Assembly (NCBI GenBank): GCA_030248135.1
Contig: JASANC010001390.1
Coordinates: 60,460 to 124,459 of the forward strand
Origin: Theristus sp. LFF4_11
Lineage: Eukaryota > Nematoda > Chromadorea > Monhysterida > Xyalidae
Reading direction: 5' to 3'
Length of the DNA: 64,000 nucleotides
Shown: piece by piece, positions 44,787-59,000 of the stretch
How the letters are laid out: every line of letters begins with the position of its first letter
How positions within the stretch are numbered: position 1 is the first letter of the stretch
Made by a program: the position numbers and the translations under genes
Notes under the pieces: model-generated
What the model was told of the DNA's origin: nothing
The model's input: the letters and a program-made list of their open reading frames with translations, nothing else
Database searches by the model: none

Positions 44787-47033
44787 GGGGGGGGGGGGGG
44801 GGGGGGGGGGGGTTGGGATAGTCATACAGTAACTACTCGTTTCTTTTTGTTTTCTGAAGAAAAAAACACGAACGAGAAAAAAGCCAGAAACACAGACAGA
44901 AAACACCCGAGCCATCAACATAACCATGGCGCCAAAAGATACTTTTGAGTGGTGTTTTTACCAGAATAAAAAACCGAACTAGATTAATGGAGAAACAGTT
45001 GCTTAGAGCCGGAAGACCCTGAACTAAAGTCAGCCACAACAGCGTAATCATTATTCCGTTTGGGGAGGGGCTGCTGCGATTCAATCGAATGATAGCGCAC
45101 GCGCTTGCTGCCAGTTTTACTGCGGGGCTTTTGTTGCATCCGGGGGAGGGGGAGGGGTGGCACAATAGGCTAACCGACACAAGCCGTCGTTTATTGGCAC
45201 TGCACTATCATCAACGTCGCATTTCTTCGCTCTCTGTTTCAAGATTATTGTATTGCGATCGCGGAAAATATACCAGTGCACGCAGTTCTGCTCTTCATTA
45301 TTATTTCCGTACACACACCCGTTTCGACCGCACATGGAGCACACAAGTACAACCAAACACGCCACACACGGTTGTTGCGGGAAAGTGGAGTGTCCGTCCG
45401 GTGTATATAGTGCCACACATGTGGAACCAAAAAAATAATGCGCCAAACTCTGGCGCGCTTAATAAAATTTGCATGTTCTACACACACACACGCACACGCA
45501 ATCAACTCGACTGTGTGTGCACTAAACGCGAGCGAATCGCGCACGACGCACCAACCAACATAAAATACTCTCAATAATGGCAACAACACCCTTGCTCAGT
45601 GGCGACACACGCCCAGGCCCAACGGACCACGTTGCTGGTGCGGGCGCACGCAGCCGACGACAATAAGCAGCGAAAGTTATGTGGGGTACACAGTTCCATG
45701 CAGACGCTTTCATGGAGTGAGTGCTTTTCATTATGTGAGGCCGTTTTTTAGCGAGCATTTATGGTCGCATTGAAATGACTTACAGTTAGCCGGAAAAAAA
45801 CTGCCGCTGTTCCGAGATACAGAACTATAACTAATAATTTCTGGAACGGCTGGAAATTCTGCGTGAAAAAGTGCTGTGTCCTTTTTATCGAGGTCTCCAC
45901 ATTGTCAGGCGATGGTGGGCTTTCATTCGTAGTTGGGAACAATAATATTATTGAAAGGCGTCGGCTGGACATAACATTCGATTGGCGTTTCCGGTTTCTA
46001 CGATACAAAAAGCTTCGCACGGTTCTTGTTGGGTGCTGTAAATTTCAAGAGTTGCTTTCGGCGTTTTTTTAACGGTTTACATTGTATGAAACTTCATAAT
46101 GTTCTACAGTACATGTAATTTATTGCGCTGGCCTTCGACAATAAACATAAAAGATGAGTGCTATAAAGTATGGCAAATTTTGGACGATAAAGGGGTTGTG
46201 CTGTTAACACATGAACTTGAAATAATATTTTTGCAGACCGAGTGTTTTTTGCTATTTGTCATGCGTTTTTGCATTCTCCCGCATGCATCAGGGCTGGCTT
46301 TCATTATCACAGGGAATTTTGTATTCAAGGAAAACAAACTAATAATCATATTGTAGCATATGACAAAAACAAACTTGCGAACTATCAGAAAAAAGTGGAA
46401 CAGAGTTTTCTTAAGTGAAATTGGCAGAAAGGAAACAACTGCAAAGAACGCATGCATTGAAATGTAAACAATGAACCACGTGGTAAAATTGGCACTTTTT
46501 GCGTGCCTCCTTATCTACAGTTTATAAAAAACGAAATATAGGAATTACATCGTTAGTTTCGTACCAAGTACATGGACCACAAGTAGATGAAGGCAAAACA
46601 AATTGACAACAAAAAAGAAAAACAATCCCAAATACATAGTCACCATCAAGATATTGAAACATCTCATGCAAAGAAAACTGAAAAAGTTCAAAAATGATAA
46701 AATATAAGTTATTAAGGAACAACGCAAAATAATAACAACAAGAAAATGAACAAAAAGCACATAAAACACTCTTCCAGTCGGAAACGTTTAATGGGAGAAT
46801 CGAATACTTTCTGTCACAAAACTGTATACAGTCAACACATTGCAAGCAGACCAATTTCATCGCAGGTTCATTTCAAGCCGTGCTACTTTTGTCACAGGTA
46901 AACACCGTAATAATAATTAGAGGTTGTACTTGTACTCTGACGAATATGGACAAACGGCGCGAGGCGAAAAAAACGGGAGAGAAAAACGGAAAAAATGAAA
47001 GCTGACAAAAACAAAAACATCGTTCCACAAAAA
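43859..47033. other. Intergenic DNA between convergent genes
   Basis: Apart from the poly-G tract, no exon, RNA gene or repeat family was recognised. TAATAAATA near 43919 is a candidate polyadenylation signal for the lectin-Hint gene. The right part should contain the ajm-1 3'UTR. Confidence 0.45.
44622..44817. repeat. Extreme poly-G tract
   Basis: About 195 bp of nearly pure G on the + strand, including an uninterrupted run of about 59 G (44727-44785), then one A and 26 more G. The predicted Gly and Pro frames are artefacts of the homopolymer. Its true length may be mis-assembled. Confidence 0.95.
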
Positions 47034-50000
47034 TCAGACAATCATTGGCGCCGCCTGACGCGCTGCACCCGGCGTCATGACGCCGGTGCCGGCCGCTCTG
47101 TAACCGGCCTGTCCACCACCGCCAGTGAGCGTTGTCGCGGTCGCATTCGTGTAGTTCGAGTGCAACGACTCGCGACTCCTCCGCAGGCTCTCCGGCTCGC
47201 CGGGCGCAATGTTCTCCAACGAGCGTAGCACCGACTGCAGCACATCACGCGCCTGTTCACGCGCGAGCGTCACGTGCGCCTGCGCGCGCTTCTGAACGGT
47301 CTGTTTCTTGTAGTCGGGCAGCGACTGCGTACGCCGGAAGTACGACTGTTGTTGTTGTTGTTGCGCGCTGTTGTTCACCTGCGGCTGGTCGAACGACGGA
47401 ATCGCCGTGTAACTGACCGGCGTCACCGGGCGTGAGCCGGCGGCACCACCGCCGATCGCGGTCGAAAACGACATTTCCGACGGATCGTAGTAGTGCGACG
47501 GTTGGAAGAACGCGCTCGACTCGGGCGTCTTCGGCCGCTGCTGCTCGTGCAGTGCGCTCATACTGCCGTGACGACTGAGCGGCGGCGGCGGCGGCGTCTC
47601 CGGCAAATGTTCGACATCGACGACAACGCTGACGCTCAGAATCAACTTTGCCGTCGGATCGTACCGTCGACAGAGCGCAATGAACGGCGCGTCCATTCGA
47701 CGCTCCACTAAGTCCGGCACCGCGTAATAGTAGAGGTAGTTGCCCGGGTACAGTTCGAGCACCGACCAACCGCCGTCGATGTACGCCTCGGCCACCTCCA
47801 GTGACGGCAGACGAAAGTTGACGGAGCCACGACCGCGCTGCGCGTAACTGTGCCGGGCGACTCGGGACATGTGCCATTGCGCTTCGGGGTCGTCGCGGAC
47901 CTGGGTGCAACGAACGGATAGGACTCACATGCGTTTTTGGAGGACATCGAATGGGTCGCATCTCTGATCTGAGAGCACTCCCTCGGCTAGCTTTCTAGCT
48001 TTGATGTTGGCCAGAGAGTTCCCATACAATTTCGGCTGACTTGATTCTGAATCACCACCAATATCGGTGTCGACTATTATCGTTTCAGGAAGACCGGAGC
48101 ACAAAAGTTTCACGCCCAGAGGAAAACCCCACAATCGAACCAAACCCGTAAAACGTCAGCACACAGCGAAGTGTCTACCGTAACCTAATTTTGAAGTCCG
48201 GGAAACATTTTCCTTTCCCCGTGTGCAAACGCATTGAGTTCCGGAGCCAAAATAAAGGGTTGCCACCTCAATCGTGTTTACCTTGATGATGATCTGCTTG
48301 CATGTGGTGTTCACTCGTGCGAACGAGCACTGCTCCTTGTGGCGTAGCCAGTCGGCTCCGCGACACTGACGCGTGCAGTAGTACGAGTAGCAGTGTTTGC
48401 ACGAGACGAAGCTGCAGAGGCGTGAGTGGTAAGCATTAGCAAAGAGTGAATGATGTTGGTTTTTCAAAACACAATCATGACTTGTGAATTCTCTCACAAT
48501 TAAATCGATTTACCAACCTGTAGCGCGCTTGAGGCAGCTCTTTCGTGCGGCCACAGTAGGTGCAGCGGACTTGTAGTGGCTCGTTCTGAAAGGTAAAAAA
48601 GTTAGATTCTTTCAAAACTGTATGATAAGATCTTGTCATGCTGTTCATTGACCAGAGGCCCCGGCCACCGAAACAGAAAAACACGTGAATGTGAGTGAGA
48701 AAAACAGCCCTGTACTTTTGCGAACACTAACGTACCGGCTGGTGACCTCAACAACGGTCTCCTCAGAATACGACAGCTGAATCGGCAGATCAGAAAAAAA
48801 ACGCTGTCACAAGCTTTTACATGATCAAACGTTGAAACTGATCACCTCAAAGTAATCTACAGTTTGTCCAAAACGACCTCTGATCACACACGGAATGGCC
48901 GAGCTTTTTTCAGAGTGCAAGGAACGCGCGAAATTTGAATGAAAAAAAGACGTTCATGAACCCAATTATGTGCCAAATTTGACGCGTTTTAAAAACCCTA
49001 ATTGATTTTTTCGCTCTGTTCTATTCATCCTTTTGCACTTGCACACATTATTGGGAGTTATCTTGGCATTCTCGAAAAAGACAACTCCTAGTCTACGACT
49101 GATCCCGCCTTGATGGACTTCGTTGTTTATTCGGCCATACTGTACCTTCAACAAATTGGCGGCGGCATCTGGATTCCGTGCGCATCTCTCCATGAGCGTG
49201 CGGTTTTCGCTGTAGACGCTCGGTCCGCTGGTGACGGCGACCGGCACCGGATGCACGGGCGTGCTGGCGTCCAACGAGTGGCTGCTTTCGTCCAGTGCAC
49301 TCAGGCGGCGCTGTTCGGCCGGCAAGGCCAGCAGCGAGTCCAGGATCTCTTCCAGGGTCGCACGACCACCGTACTTGCGAACGACGTTGCCTGGAAATGG
49401 AGCAATTTGTTGTTGTTGATTGGTTGGTTGGTTTTACTTGGAAGAGATTTTTTTGAAATACATACATTTGTACTTCTGTAGTAAAGCGATTGTATTTGGT
49501 GCCGCTTTGAACAAAAACGTTTATAATAGTGTGTGTTATAAATATTCAATTGGAATAGTGTGTTCATCGACTGAAATAGCACATCTTACTAAAGTCAATG
49601 TTCTGCAGTTTCTAATAAGACAAAGAAAACACCGTAGTACACGCTTGGTCGATTTGACGGACACTACTAAAACCGAAACCATGCCAAAGGAACACACACA
49701 CTCAGCCATCCCATCCGCCCACATTCCCACGCCAAACCATCGGAGTTTGGTCTGCACTTTCGGGTTTCTGAAAGCTCTCGGCTAACAATCCCCATACAAA
49801 TGCCTCTGAAACCGCCGACCACACCCACCGGCCTCGTCAACGACCCGCCGCGGTCCAACGAACGTATCAGCGACCTCGATCACTCGCGAGTCGCGTTTGC
49901 CCGGCTCGTTCCAATCAGGCGGCAGCCGCGACACCAGCCAGCCCTCGTGGCGCGCCATCACGGGCGGCGGGCCGGCGACCGCGGCGGTGGCGTATTGCGA

Positions 50001-53000
50001 TGCGACTTGCGCGGTCGTTTCCTGTTCGAAGTTGTACTGTCGTCGAGTGACGGTCGTCTTCATCGGCGGTACGTTGTCCTGGTTGAACGGTACTGCACTG
50101 GTGCGCGGTGCGGTCGGCGGCGGTGCGGCGGGCTTGCGCGGCAGGCGGTCGGAGTTGCGCGGTGTGGACGTGACGACGCCCTGGTGGAATCATGCTTGCA
50201 AAAATTCCAGTGGAGTTTTTGTTTTCAGAGTGTTCAGGACACAAAAACTGATTCGGTTGATCTTAGCTTACATCTTCGGGGCTGAACGGCGGCTTTTGCT
50301 CGTGCGGCCGCAGTGCGACCGGCGACGTGTGACCGTCGATTGGTTGACCGTACGGTCGCGGTTTTACGGTCGCCACCGGTACTGTAGCGCCGTACGTGGT
50401 CGATGTCGACGATTTCGCGGTGAACGCGTGCTGCATGATAATGGCGGTGTACAGTTGGCAAATGTACCGCAACAGCGTGTCCGTCGGATTGTCGTAGCGG
50501 ATGCGGTTCGCTACGACCGCCCGCAATAGGAGACCGGGGTGGTACATTGGCCACATGACTCGTGGCGGTTTCTTACTTTGGGAAAATAACTGGCGCTTTA
50601 GGCAGAATGTGTATTTTTATCTGTCACTCAAGCGTGGGAACAGTTACTCATCTAGTGGGGTTGCATTGTTGTCGTTTTGACTCATCCTACAACCGAGCGA
50701 TCTACACTCACGCACTAACGCGTGAGGATTACATGTCACACAAACAGAGAGGAGAGAGACAGCCACACGGATACTTTGTGGCAAACATTGTGACGTGTTT
50801 ATTTGAATCGGGACTTATCTGTGAAATGGATTTGATCTCAGTTAAAGACCACAGTATCGATTGAATGAACTCACGAATTGGGCTTACATTCAGATTGTTA
50901 TTCATAAAAATTCCGTTGGAAATTACCACCGGCCCACACTGAAGGATATCATCGTCTAAACTGACGCTCAACTTTGATGACACGCTAACAAGACGCGACA
51001 TTTGCAAAGTACGAAAGAACGGAGAAATTTAGCAAAGTTACATTACTTCAGCAACGCTTTTTTTAGGTTTGCGAGAATAAATGCAGTGGGATGTTGATTA
51101 CGATTTTCTCAATAATAGCAGAAACATGCTGCTCTGTGGTGCTAGTTCTGTTAGCCTGCTAGGTGCATACAACAATCACTAATACATTGTATAATGACGC
51201 ACACAAACGCTGTTCGATCGGTCAGTCATACCAGGTTGCTTTACTTTGTGACTAATCTTGGCATTTTGCTCAATCACGGATGATTATATTCATATCACAA
51301 ACCTGATTCGTAGCGACCGGCGTTGTCGCACCAACCAGTTGGTGCAGTGATTCGCGGCTTTTACGCAGCACCTCGATTTCGCCCTTGTACTTATCAAAGA
51401 ACCCCTCGAAGTTCCACACTGGTTTGCTGCTTTGCGGTTGCTCGTTGGGTTTCCTGAGGAAATTTATATTGAGTTTTTTGCACGTTTGATAAAAAGAATA
51501 GGCTTTTTTAAGTGTCTGAAACTCACCAAGCAGCTGGATTGTATTTCGACGGTAGCGTACAGCCGCGAGTATACTGCGTCGTCATGGACGTCATCGTGTT
51601 GGTCGTTTGCTGGAAACCCGTTTGTCGATCATAATAAGATTGTTTTACTTTGCAGGTTTTTGTTGTTTTAGCTCGACTACATTTCGAAAGTATATTATAG
51701 TTGTGTGTGTGTGTTCTGTTGTGAAACACCGTCGTTATAGAAGTTGCTTTCTAAAAAAATGCCAACATATTCGCCAATCGAGTGTGCGATGTATAAAGAA
51801 TGAACAGAATAAAAGCACGATTCACCATTTTATTTCAAGAAACATGTCACATTTGACACAGAACTGGATTTCTAAACGTCTTTTTCTTTCATCCAAATTT
51901 CGCGCGCTCCTTGCACCCTGAAAAAAGCTGCCATGTTTAATCCGGCCATACCGTACCTGGTAGGCTGCAGTTCGATCAGGGAACGGTCGCACGGTGCCCT
52001 GCGGCGTTGCAGTGGGCGTGCTGTAGACGGTGCTTGGGGTGGGCAGGGTTGAGTTGGCACGATCCGACTGAAGATACCAGTCTGGCACGTGCAGTTTGTC
52101 GAGCGACTTCTTGAAACGGTCCAACATTTGCGCGCTGGTCTCACGACTTTCTTCGCCCATCACTTTTTTCAATTGATTCTCCGGTGGTTCCGTCGCCTCG
52201 CGCGCTCTGTGAAGTGGAGTGGAAAAGTTCGGTTTCTTTTTTTGTGACAGGGTAAGGTTGAGTAATTTGGGAACTGAACGTGCTATACAATGTAGCTCTG
52301 TCATGCGAGTACCGGATTCAATCAACCACATGTTCTACTTTGGGTAGATTTCCGTCAAGATGGTTCAAAAAAGACAGATACAGGTATAAACGTATGGGTA
52401 ACAAAGAGTCACTATAATCCTTGTACACGTACCACAACTGCAGTTTAGTAACACGTAATCTGTAAGAATTTCTTTCGACACGTTTCTCCGGCGAAAACAG
52501 TCAATATAAGAAAGTGCAAAAAACAAAACGAGGCACCGAGATACGAGCCGAAAAAAACGATTTCGCGCACTTTTCATCCAGCAAATAATCGACGCTTTTC
52601 GCGCGGAAATGCCCCGTAGCGGACCCGGCAGCGGCGGCCACACAGCCGACACCCTCGACCGGCCGTTTCTGTCCGCGACTCGGTCGCTCGGACGCATAGC
52701 CGGCCGAGGATCGCGCCCGCTCGAAACTGCGCTCGCCCGCGTGCACCTGGTCGAGGTCGGTTTGCGGCACCTGCACGACCGCCTCCTCCTGCTGCTGCTC
52801 GTTGCCTGCGCCGGCGGCTTGCAGGTAGCTGGCGCTGTAGCTGCGCGTCTTCGAGTAGAGATTCGGCACGTTCGCTCGGGTGCTGTGAATTTTAGGTGGG
52901 AAGTGTAGTCAGAATTGTTGACCGGCATTACGAGAAACTATCAGAGTTGCGCATGTCGAGGTGCGCGTGAGTGAACACGTGAACTACAGTCGAACTTAAA

Positions 53001-56000
53001 ATTATGGGGAATCAGCTAGCTAGTTGGTGACCACGTGACGCATACTTTTCGTGCAAAACCGACTCCACAGTAATTTCTGCACAGAAAGCATGCACGTGAT
53101 CAGCAACCAATCAGCTGAGATTCGCTATAATTTAGAGTTCAACCGCAAGTGAATGTCTTTTGCTTTGTAGCTTTAATGCCAGGTCTTGATCTCAATTCTG
53201 GTGTGTTCCACGCATGATGTTGCTTCGGCCGTATTCAGTTCTCATGATTTTGGCCAGATGCGTGTTGATGTGATTGATATCCGTAATCGAAAGTACGTAC
53301 AGTATTATCTTTTATTTTGGTCCCGCAACTCAATGCGCCCATAGATGGGTAAACAGTTGCATGCAGGACGCGGGAATTCAAAATTGGTAAAGTCATCCGA
53401 GTCCCCTACATAGGGCCGAGTTACTTAGGCGGCTTTGAATTGCCACATAAAGATTGAAACTAGTTTTCTTTTCACATCTGCACACGCATTCAGTCGCAGA
53501 ACTTAAAAAATTGATAGTACTTCATCTAAAGTACCTAATCTGTAATAATCTCCTACCGATAGGAGGCCCACAGTTGGTGCGCCTTCGCGGCCAACTTGTC
53601 GTACTCGTCTTCGCCCGGCTTCGGCAGCATGCGACCGTAGAGGTCGCTCTTCGGCAGCTCCCTCAAATCGATCTTGCTGTTCCACTCCTTGCTGTGGAAA
53701 CGCTCCAGCAACGGCCCACGCATCCGTGGCGGTGGGCGGCGGATTTCATCGAGACTCGACGCCTCTTTGAATCGTTCAAAATCCTGTGCAGAGGAAATTT
53801 CACTTTAGAAAGAGATTTCCTCAAAAGCGACTTTGTAAAACTGCAACGGTAGCAACAGCTCTAAAATGATCTCTGAAAGCGTCAGCGTCACTTAAGGCCC
53901 GTTTATACCTAACGTATACAGACGTACGTCGACGTACGTCAGGTACAGTATCAGCGGCAGTATGCAACAACACGGATCCTAAAGTGACGTGCCGTGCCGT
54001 ATGCGCATACGTCAGGTATAAACGGGCCTTTAAGCAATCAACATTTGACGCCCGCACGACCGCACCTGACTGGTTCGATCGCCGCCGCTGACGCTGGCCG
54101 CCGTTGCACCGGCTGGCGGCTGCGGCGGCTGATGCGCGAGAAAGTCGCGGCGTGCCTTCTCGATTTTCGCGCGATATCGACTGCTGGCGCGTCGTGAGCT
54201 CCGACTGAACGCGTCATCGCTTTCGTCGGCGTTCAACTTTCGCGACGGCTGGTACTGCCGATGTTGCTCGTAATGGGTTGTCGTTGTACCACCGCTGGTC
54301 GACGTCGTCTCCAGCGACTGCTGGTACTTCAGCATCAACTCGTCGTGGCCGGACTGACCGGCGTTCTGCGGCAGCGCGTTCCACGTCGACAAATTCTCTT
54401 GACTCAGCGCCAACTTGCTGCGTTCACCGAAGACCGTACCGTAGTGCCGCGAGACCGTAGAATCCTGCGGTCGAGTAGTCGTAGTTGTTGTTGTTGTCGG
54501 CGGCGGGAACTTCGACGTATCGATCATCTTCTGCAGGTGTTCACTCGAGGCGAACAGTATCGCCTGACGCCGCGCTACCGACTCGCGACGGTCCATCGGG
54601 GGCGGCGACGATTTCTGGTGTTGTCGCGGTCGCACGATCGCCGTCGTTGTTGTTTCGGCTACGGTCGTGCTCTTGGCATCGCCGAGCAGCAGCTGTTGGA
54701 GATGCTCGGACGATCCGAAGTACTCTTTTCGTTTCTGTTTTTCCGACGCCGATTTCGTCATCATTGTTGTTGTGCGATGTTGTTCGGCCGGATGTTGCCG
54801 CGGCGCGATCGGCTGGGGCGCTTTCGGTTCAGGCGTCTTCACCGTAGTACCGCCATCGAGCAACAGCGCTAAGTGTTCGCTAGAGCCGAAATAGTCGCGT
54901 TTGCTCGGTCGCACGTCGCCGACCGGCGGCTGCTGCGCCGATTGCAACGGCGGCGGCGGTGCCGGCCAGGATGGCTCCGGTGTTTTCGCCGTCGTGCCGT
55001 CGAGCAGTTGCTGCAGGTGTTCACTGGAGCCGAACCAGTTTCGATTCGGCTTCGGTTTCACGACACCAACTGTTGCCGGGGGATTGTTGCTCGGAGTGGG
55101 TCGCCACGCAGTTTCCGGCATCGGTTGCTCGTAATAGTGAACGCGCGTTGACGTGACCGGTGGCGGCGCGCGCGACGCGGCCATTATTGTCGCTTTCGGC
55201 TTTTCCACTGGTTTACTTGGTTCGGTGCTCGGCTTTTCCACTGGTTTACTTGATTCGGTGTTCGGCAATTCTGTTTTCTTAGTGGTGTTCTTAGTTTCGC
55301 GAGTTATAGAGGCGACGCTGGTTCGTGACGACGTTGCTGACTGCACAACAATGTTGTTCCGCGACGACGAACTGGAAGAAGTCGCCGAGTTGAATGAGGT
55401 CGGCTTGGTCGCATGTCGTACTGAAACCGCTGGCGACTCTTTAATCGTTGGCTTGTCAATAATCGCCGCTGCTGAATTCGTCGGCCGGTCCCCGGAATCG
55501 ACTGATGATGACGATGACGATGAAGAGTCAGCGGCGGAATTAGGCTTCTTCGTTGTAATCACCGTTATTGGCGATGTCGTGTCACTAGCAGTGGCTGTTG
55601 ACGAGTGTGTTTGTGGTTGCTGTGCACCGATCAGTTTCTCGTTCTGGCGTATCAACACTGCAACTGGCGGCCGCTGCTCGTTCGTGGCGGCCGTCGGCAC
55701 GGCAGGTGGCGGGTGCGCGGGCTTCTTGATTGGCGAGCCGCCGCGGCGTCGCGTTTGACGGTACTCAAGGGTGGTGCTGGTCTCTTTGATCACCGTTGTT
55801 GTCGTTGTTGTTGACGTTGTTGTTGCACTGGTGACCTCTGGGCGTCCGTTAATTATGCCTCCTGTTGCTGATGGGTAGTGACCTTTCGACGGTTGTTGAT
55901 CGCAGCGGTGACCTATGTGTGTGTAGGCAAAGATGTGTGGAGAGAGATATGCACATAGAAATTCTAGTTGTTGTTCTCCCACACTGCTCGTGTTTTTAAT

Positions 56001-59000
56001 GCCAGACCGCGGCTGCATAAAAAATGCATGTGAACACATTTGTGTTGATGCAGTGGAGCACACGCACGGGCATGGATGCACAGGATAAGCGAAGAATATG
56101 TAATTTAGGTGCGGTTTTTTTCGGTTAACCTTCTGGAGTATGTACATGGTCATGGGCTTTCCTTCTCTACGCTTGTCGGTTTGATTCAGTCAGTTTCGTA
56201 AATTACCATCACTGACTGAGGCATTGCAGTTCTAATAAACAGAGGATATGTGGATTTGGAAAGGAGGTCTTGAAAAATTTGATCTACTTTGAAAACAAGC
56301 ATTCCAGTCTAGTCTGCGCTCAGGGGGGCAACGATAGAATATCACTGTTGTCAAGCTTGAGCAGCACTTTAAGTCCACAGGGGCTAAGCAAACAGAACTA
56401 TCATGTCAATGTCGGCAACGATTGATACGACAACAATGTGTACAATAATGGTGTTCATTTCACATTTACGTTCGACTGTATTTTTAGCACCGCAGTGAGA
56501 AAATAAGGCCAAAATGCCGTATATTGCTTATTTTGCCAACGTAAACTGTGTGCACACCAATATGGGGGTGGCAATAAACAGTGGGTCATACCTTCTGGAT
56601 GAAAACACCATTTACATTTTTAGGGTAAACACCCGCATGTATGCAGTGTGGAAATGTTATGCGTTGCTGGACAAGAACAATCTGGAGAATGTACATATTT
56701 TTGTGAATACTTGACGAACTTGGCTGCCTGACAACGAGAGAAAAACAGGCTGAAACCAGGGATTATTTGGTTTGGAGTGGGAATCGAGATTGAAATTGTG
56801 TGCCTGGAAACAAAACAAGCGGAATATTGTGCAACATCGAAAATACCAACAATATTTTCTTTCAAGCTTTGTAATTACAGATTAGACATTTGTTGCTTGG
56901 ATAAAAACTTGATGAACCTTTTCAACAGGCAACAATTATCGATTTTATACTGCGGTCATGTTCTGTGTCTGTGTGTTTCTTTGCAGAGCGTTTCCTACAA
57001 GACATCCATCAAAGTCAATTGGATTGAGAAGACTAAGAAATGATTTTTTTCACTGCTGCGTGTGCGTGTGCGGCGGGCTGCACACTGCGGCTTGATCAGT
57101 GCAAGGTCACGGCAACTTAAGATATTGCCTGCCTGCGAAAGGTGAAAAAACCGAAATTCAGCAATCAGCAATAAGGAAAACATGAACAGATCGCAAGTGC
57201 ACGTGCAATAAACGCGACTCATCATGCAAAAACAACTCCAGAGACACATGCAGAGAGCGCGCAGGAGCAACACACGCACGATTTGAAATTGCTCATGCGC
57301 TGCGCGCGGCTAATTTCGTGTTTTGATCAGCACACATCACAACAGCACTGTTTCAGAAATTGACTGACGCATATAGTTTTGGTGTTTTTTTATGAAAAAC
57401 TGCACCTGAAATTCGCAAGACTTAGCTGAAAATGAAAGCCGACAATATGAATCATAACGTGAACATGTTCGATGGTGGAGCCCGTAACAAAAACAGATGA
57501 CTAGGAGTTATAATAAAGTGCACGCTTTCGAGGCAGTATGTGCAGGTACACGCAGCAACTCTTGCCAGCTGCGCACGCAACAAACTGAGTACGGCAACTC
57601 CGTGTGCAAAACGTGAAAGTGAGCGATTACTCATGGGGTTTCGTGGTTACCATGGCAGCCCACAAACGGTACTTTTGAAATTGGAAATACTCGGTTTATG
57701 AAAACTTGTCAGATGAGCAAAAGCTCGTGTCTTTTGAGGTTTTTATCGGACAGATCACAGGTTCTAATGAACAACGAATAATTTTCATTGTGAAAAACAG
57801 TATTCGGCTTGCAAAAAAGGAAGTCGTTCATGAAAGAAAGACCCATCATAACTAAATAGTATTGTTAGTAGTGCCGTCAATTTTTTAAGACTGAATAAGG
57901 AAGGTTTATGAGCGGATTTGAATGACAGAATGTTGGTCGGTACTCGGTATGTTTCACATTGCGTCCGAGGATACAACGATATATGACTTTTTGCCAACAC
58001 TGATTCCAGCGGAACTGGGAAAACGTTTTTTTAAAAATCATGATTGCACGGACGTTTCGTAACCCTACTTGTGGTCGTAGATTTCAACGTTTACAGAACG
58101 TAGTTACCCAGCTTCAATTAGCATAACAGTGGGGATACGTGGTGTCGAAGCTAAGTGGTTTCATCAAACTTCAAGATAAAAACGTTGAAGATGAAGCACC
58201 TTGCTAGGATCACATTGAAAGACGCTAACCAAAACAAGTGCAAGCAAACACAACAACAACAACAACAACGACAGCTCTCCACAATAGTGCAACAACAAAC
58301 ACACCGACTCGGTATAACCGGTCCAGTGGATCGGTATGGTTGATCTTCTGTTGAACACAGTGGTATCAGGCAAGCTCGACTAGTGGTATATCAGGATGTC
58401 AATCAAAGTTCAGCAATTTCGTCTCCTAACTAGAGCTTTGAAGGAAGTTAAAAAGAAGAACATGACACAGAAAGCTGCAAATCGTCGAAGTACAAGTTTT
58501 GGCAGCCGGTTAAAAATTCGGTGAACGAAAGTTTTTTCTTAATTTTGCGAAACTGTTACTGAGCCAACTCAGTGTCCTAAAAACCACACAACCGAAGGAA
58601 AGCAAGCAGCTCAATTTACAACAGCACTGTGAATACCAACCAATGGCTTTTGCGTTCTTGTACGTCTCTGTCTAGTGTGTACACCTGAAATGAATAGTCA
58701 AATCGTTCATTCGAATAAATTCAATGAATATATTTGAAAGAAAAATCATCCTACGCAGTTGTTGAGAACGTGTTTGCTGTAGCGACGGCTGAGAGAAACT
58801 TTTTTTGTGTCGGTGTCTTTGCTCACCGGTTTTTTTTGCGCTCGCATCATTTCGTTTTTGTGGTTGTACAATCTGTTTTTTTGTGTTTTTTTTCAAAAAC
58901 TATGAGCTCGATCAAACAACGTTGTTATTTTGTAAGCTAAAGCTCAACTTCATAATGAAACAGATGGAAGATAAAAACGATTTCCAAATACAAAAACATG

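Noticed and set aside
44536..44948. Gly- and Pro-rich ORFs
   Set aside because: Translations of the poly-G tract; no independent coding evidence.
45089..45589. ORFs of 109-162 aa on both strands
   Set aside because: Mutually overlapping with no recognisable motif; composition driven by CA repeats.
47132..47961. Other-frame ORFs around the last ajm-1 exon
   Set aside because: Shadows of the minus-strand exon 47034-47900.
56100..56153. ATG at 56153 (MTMYILQK...) as the ajm-1 start
   Set aside because: Read-through to the large exon would cross intron-like sequence; the nearby GTTAAC donor is phase 0 while the 55912 acceptor needs phase 1.
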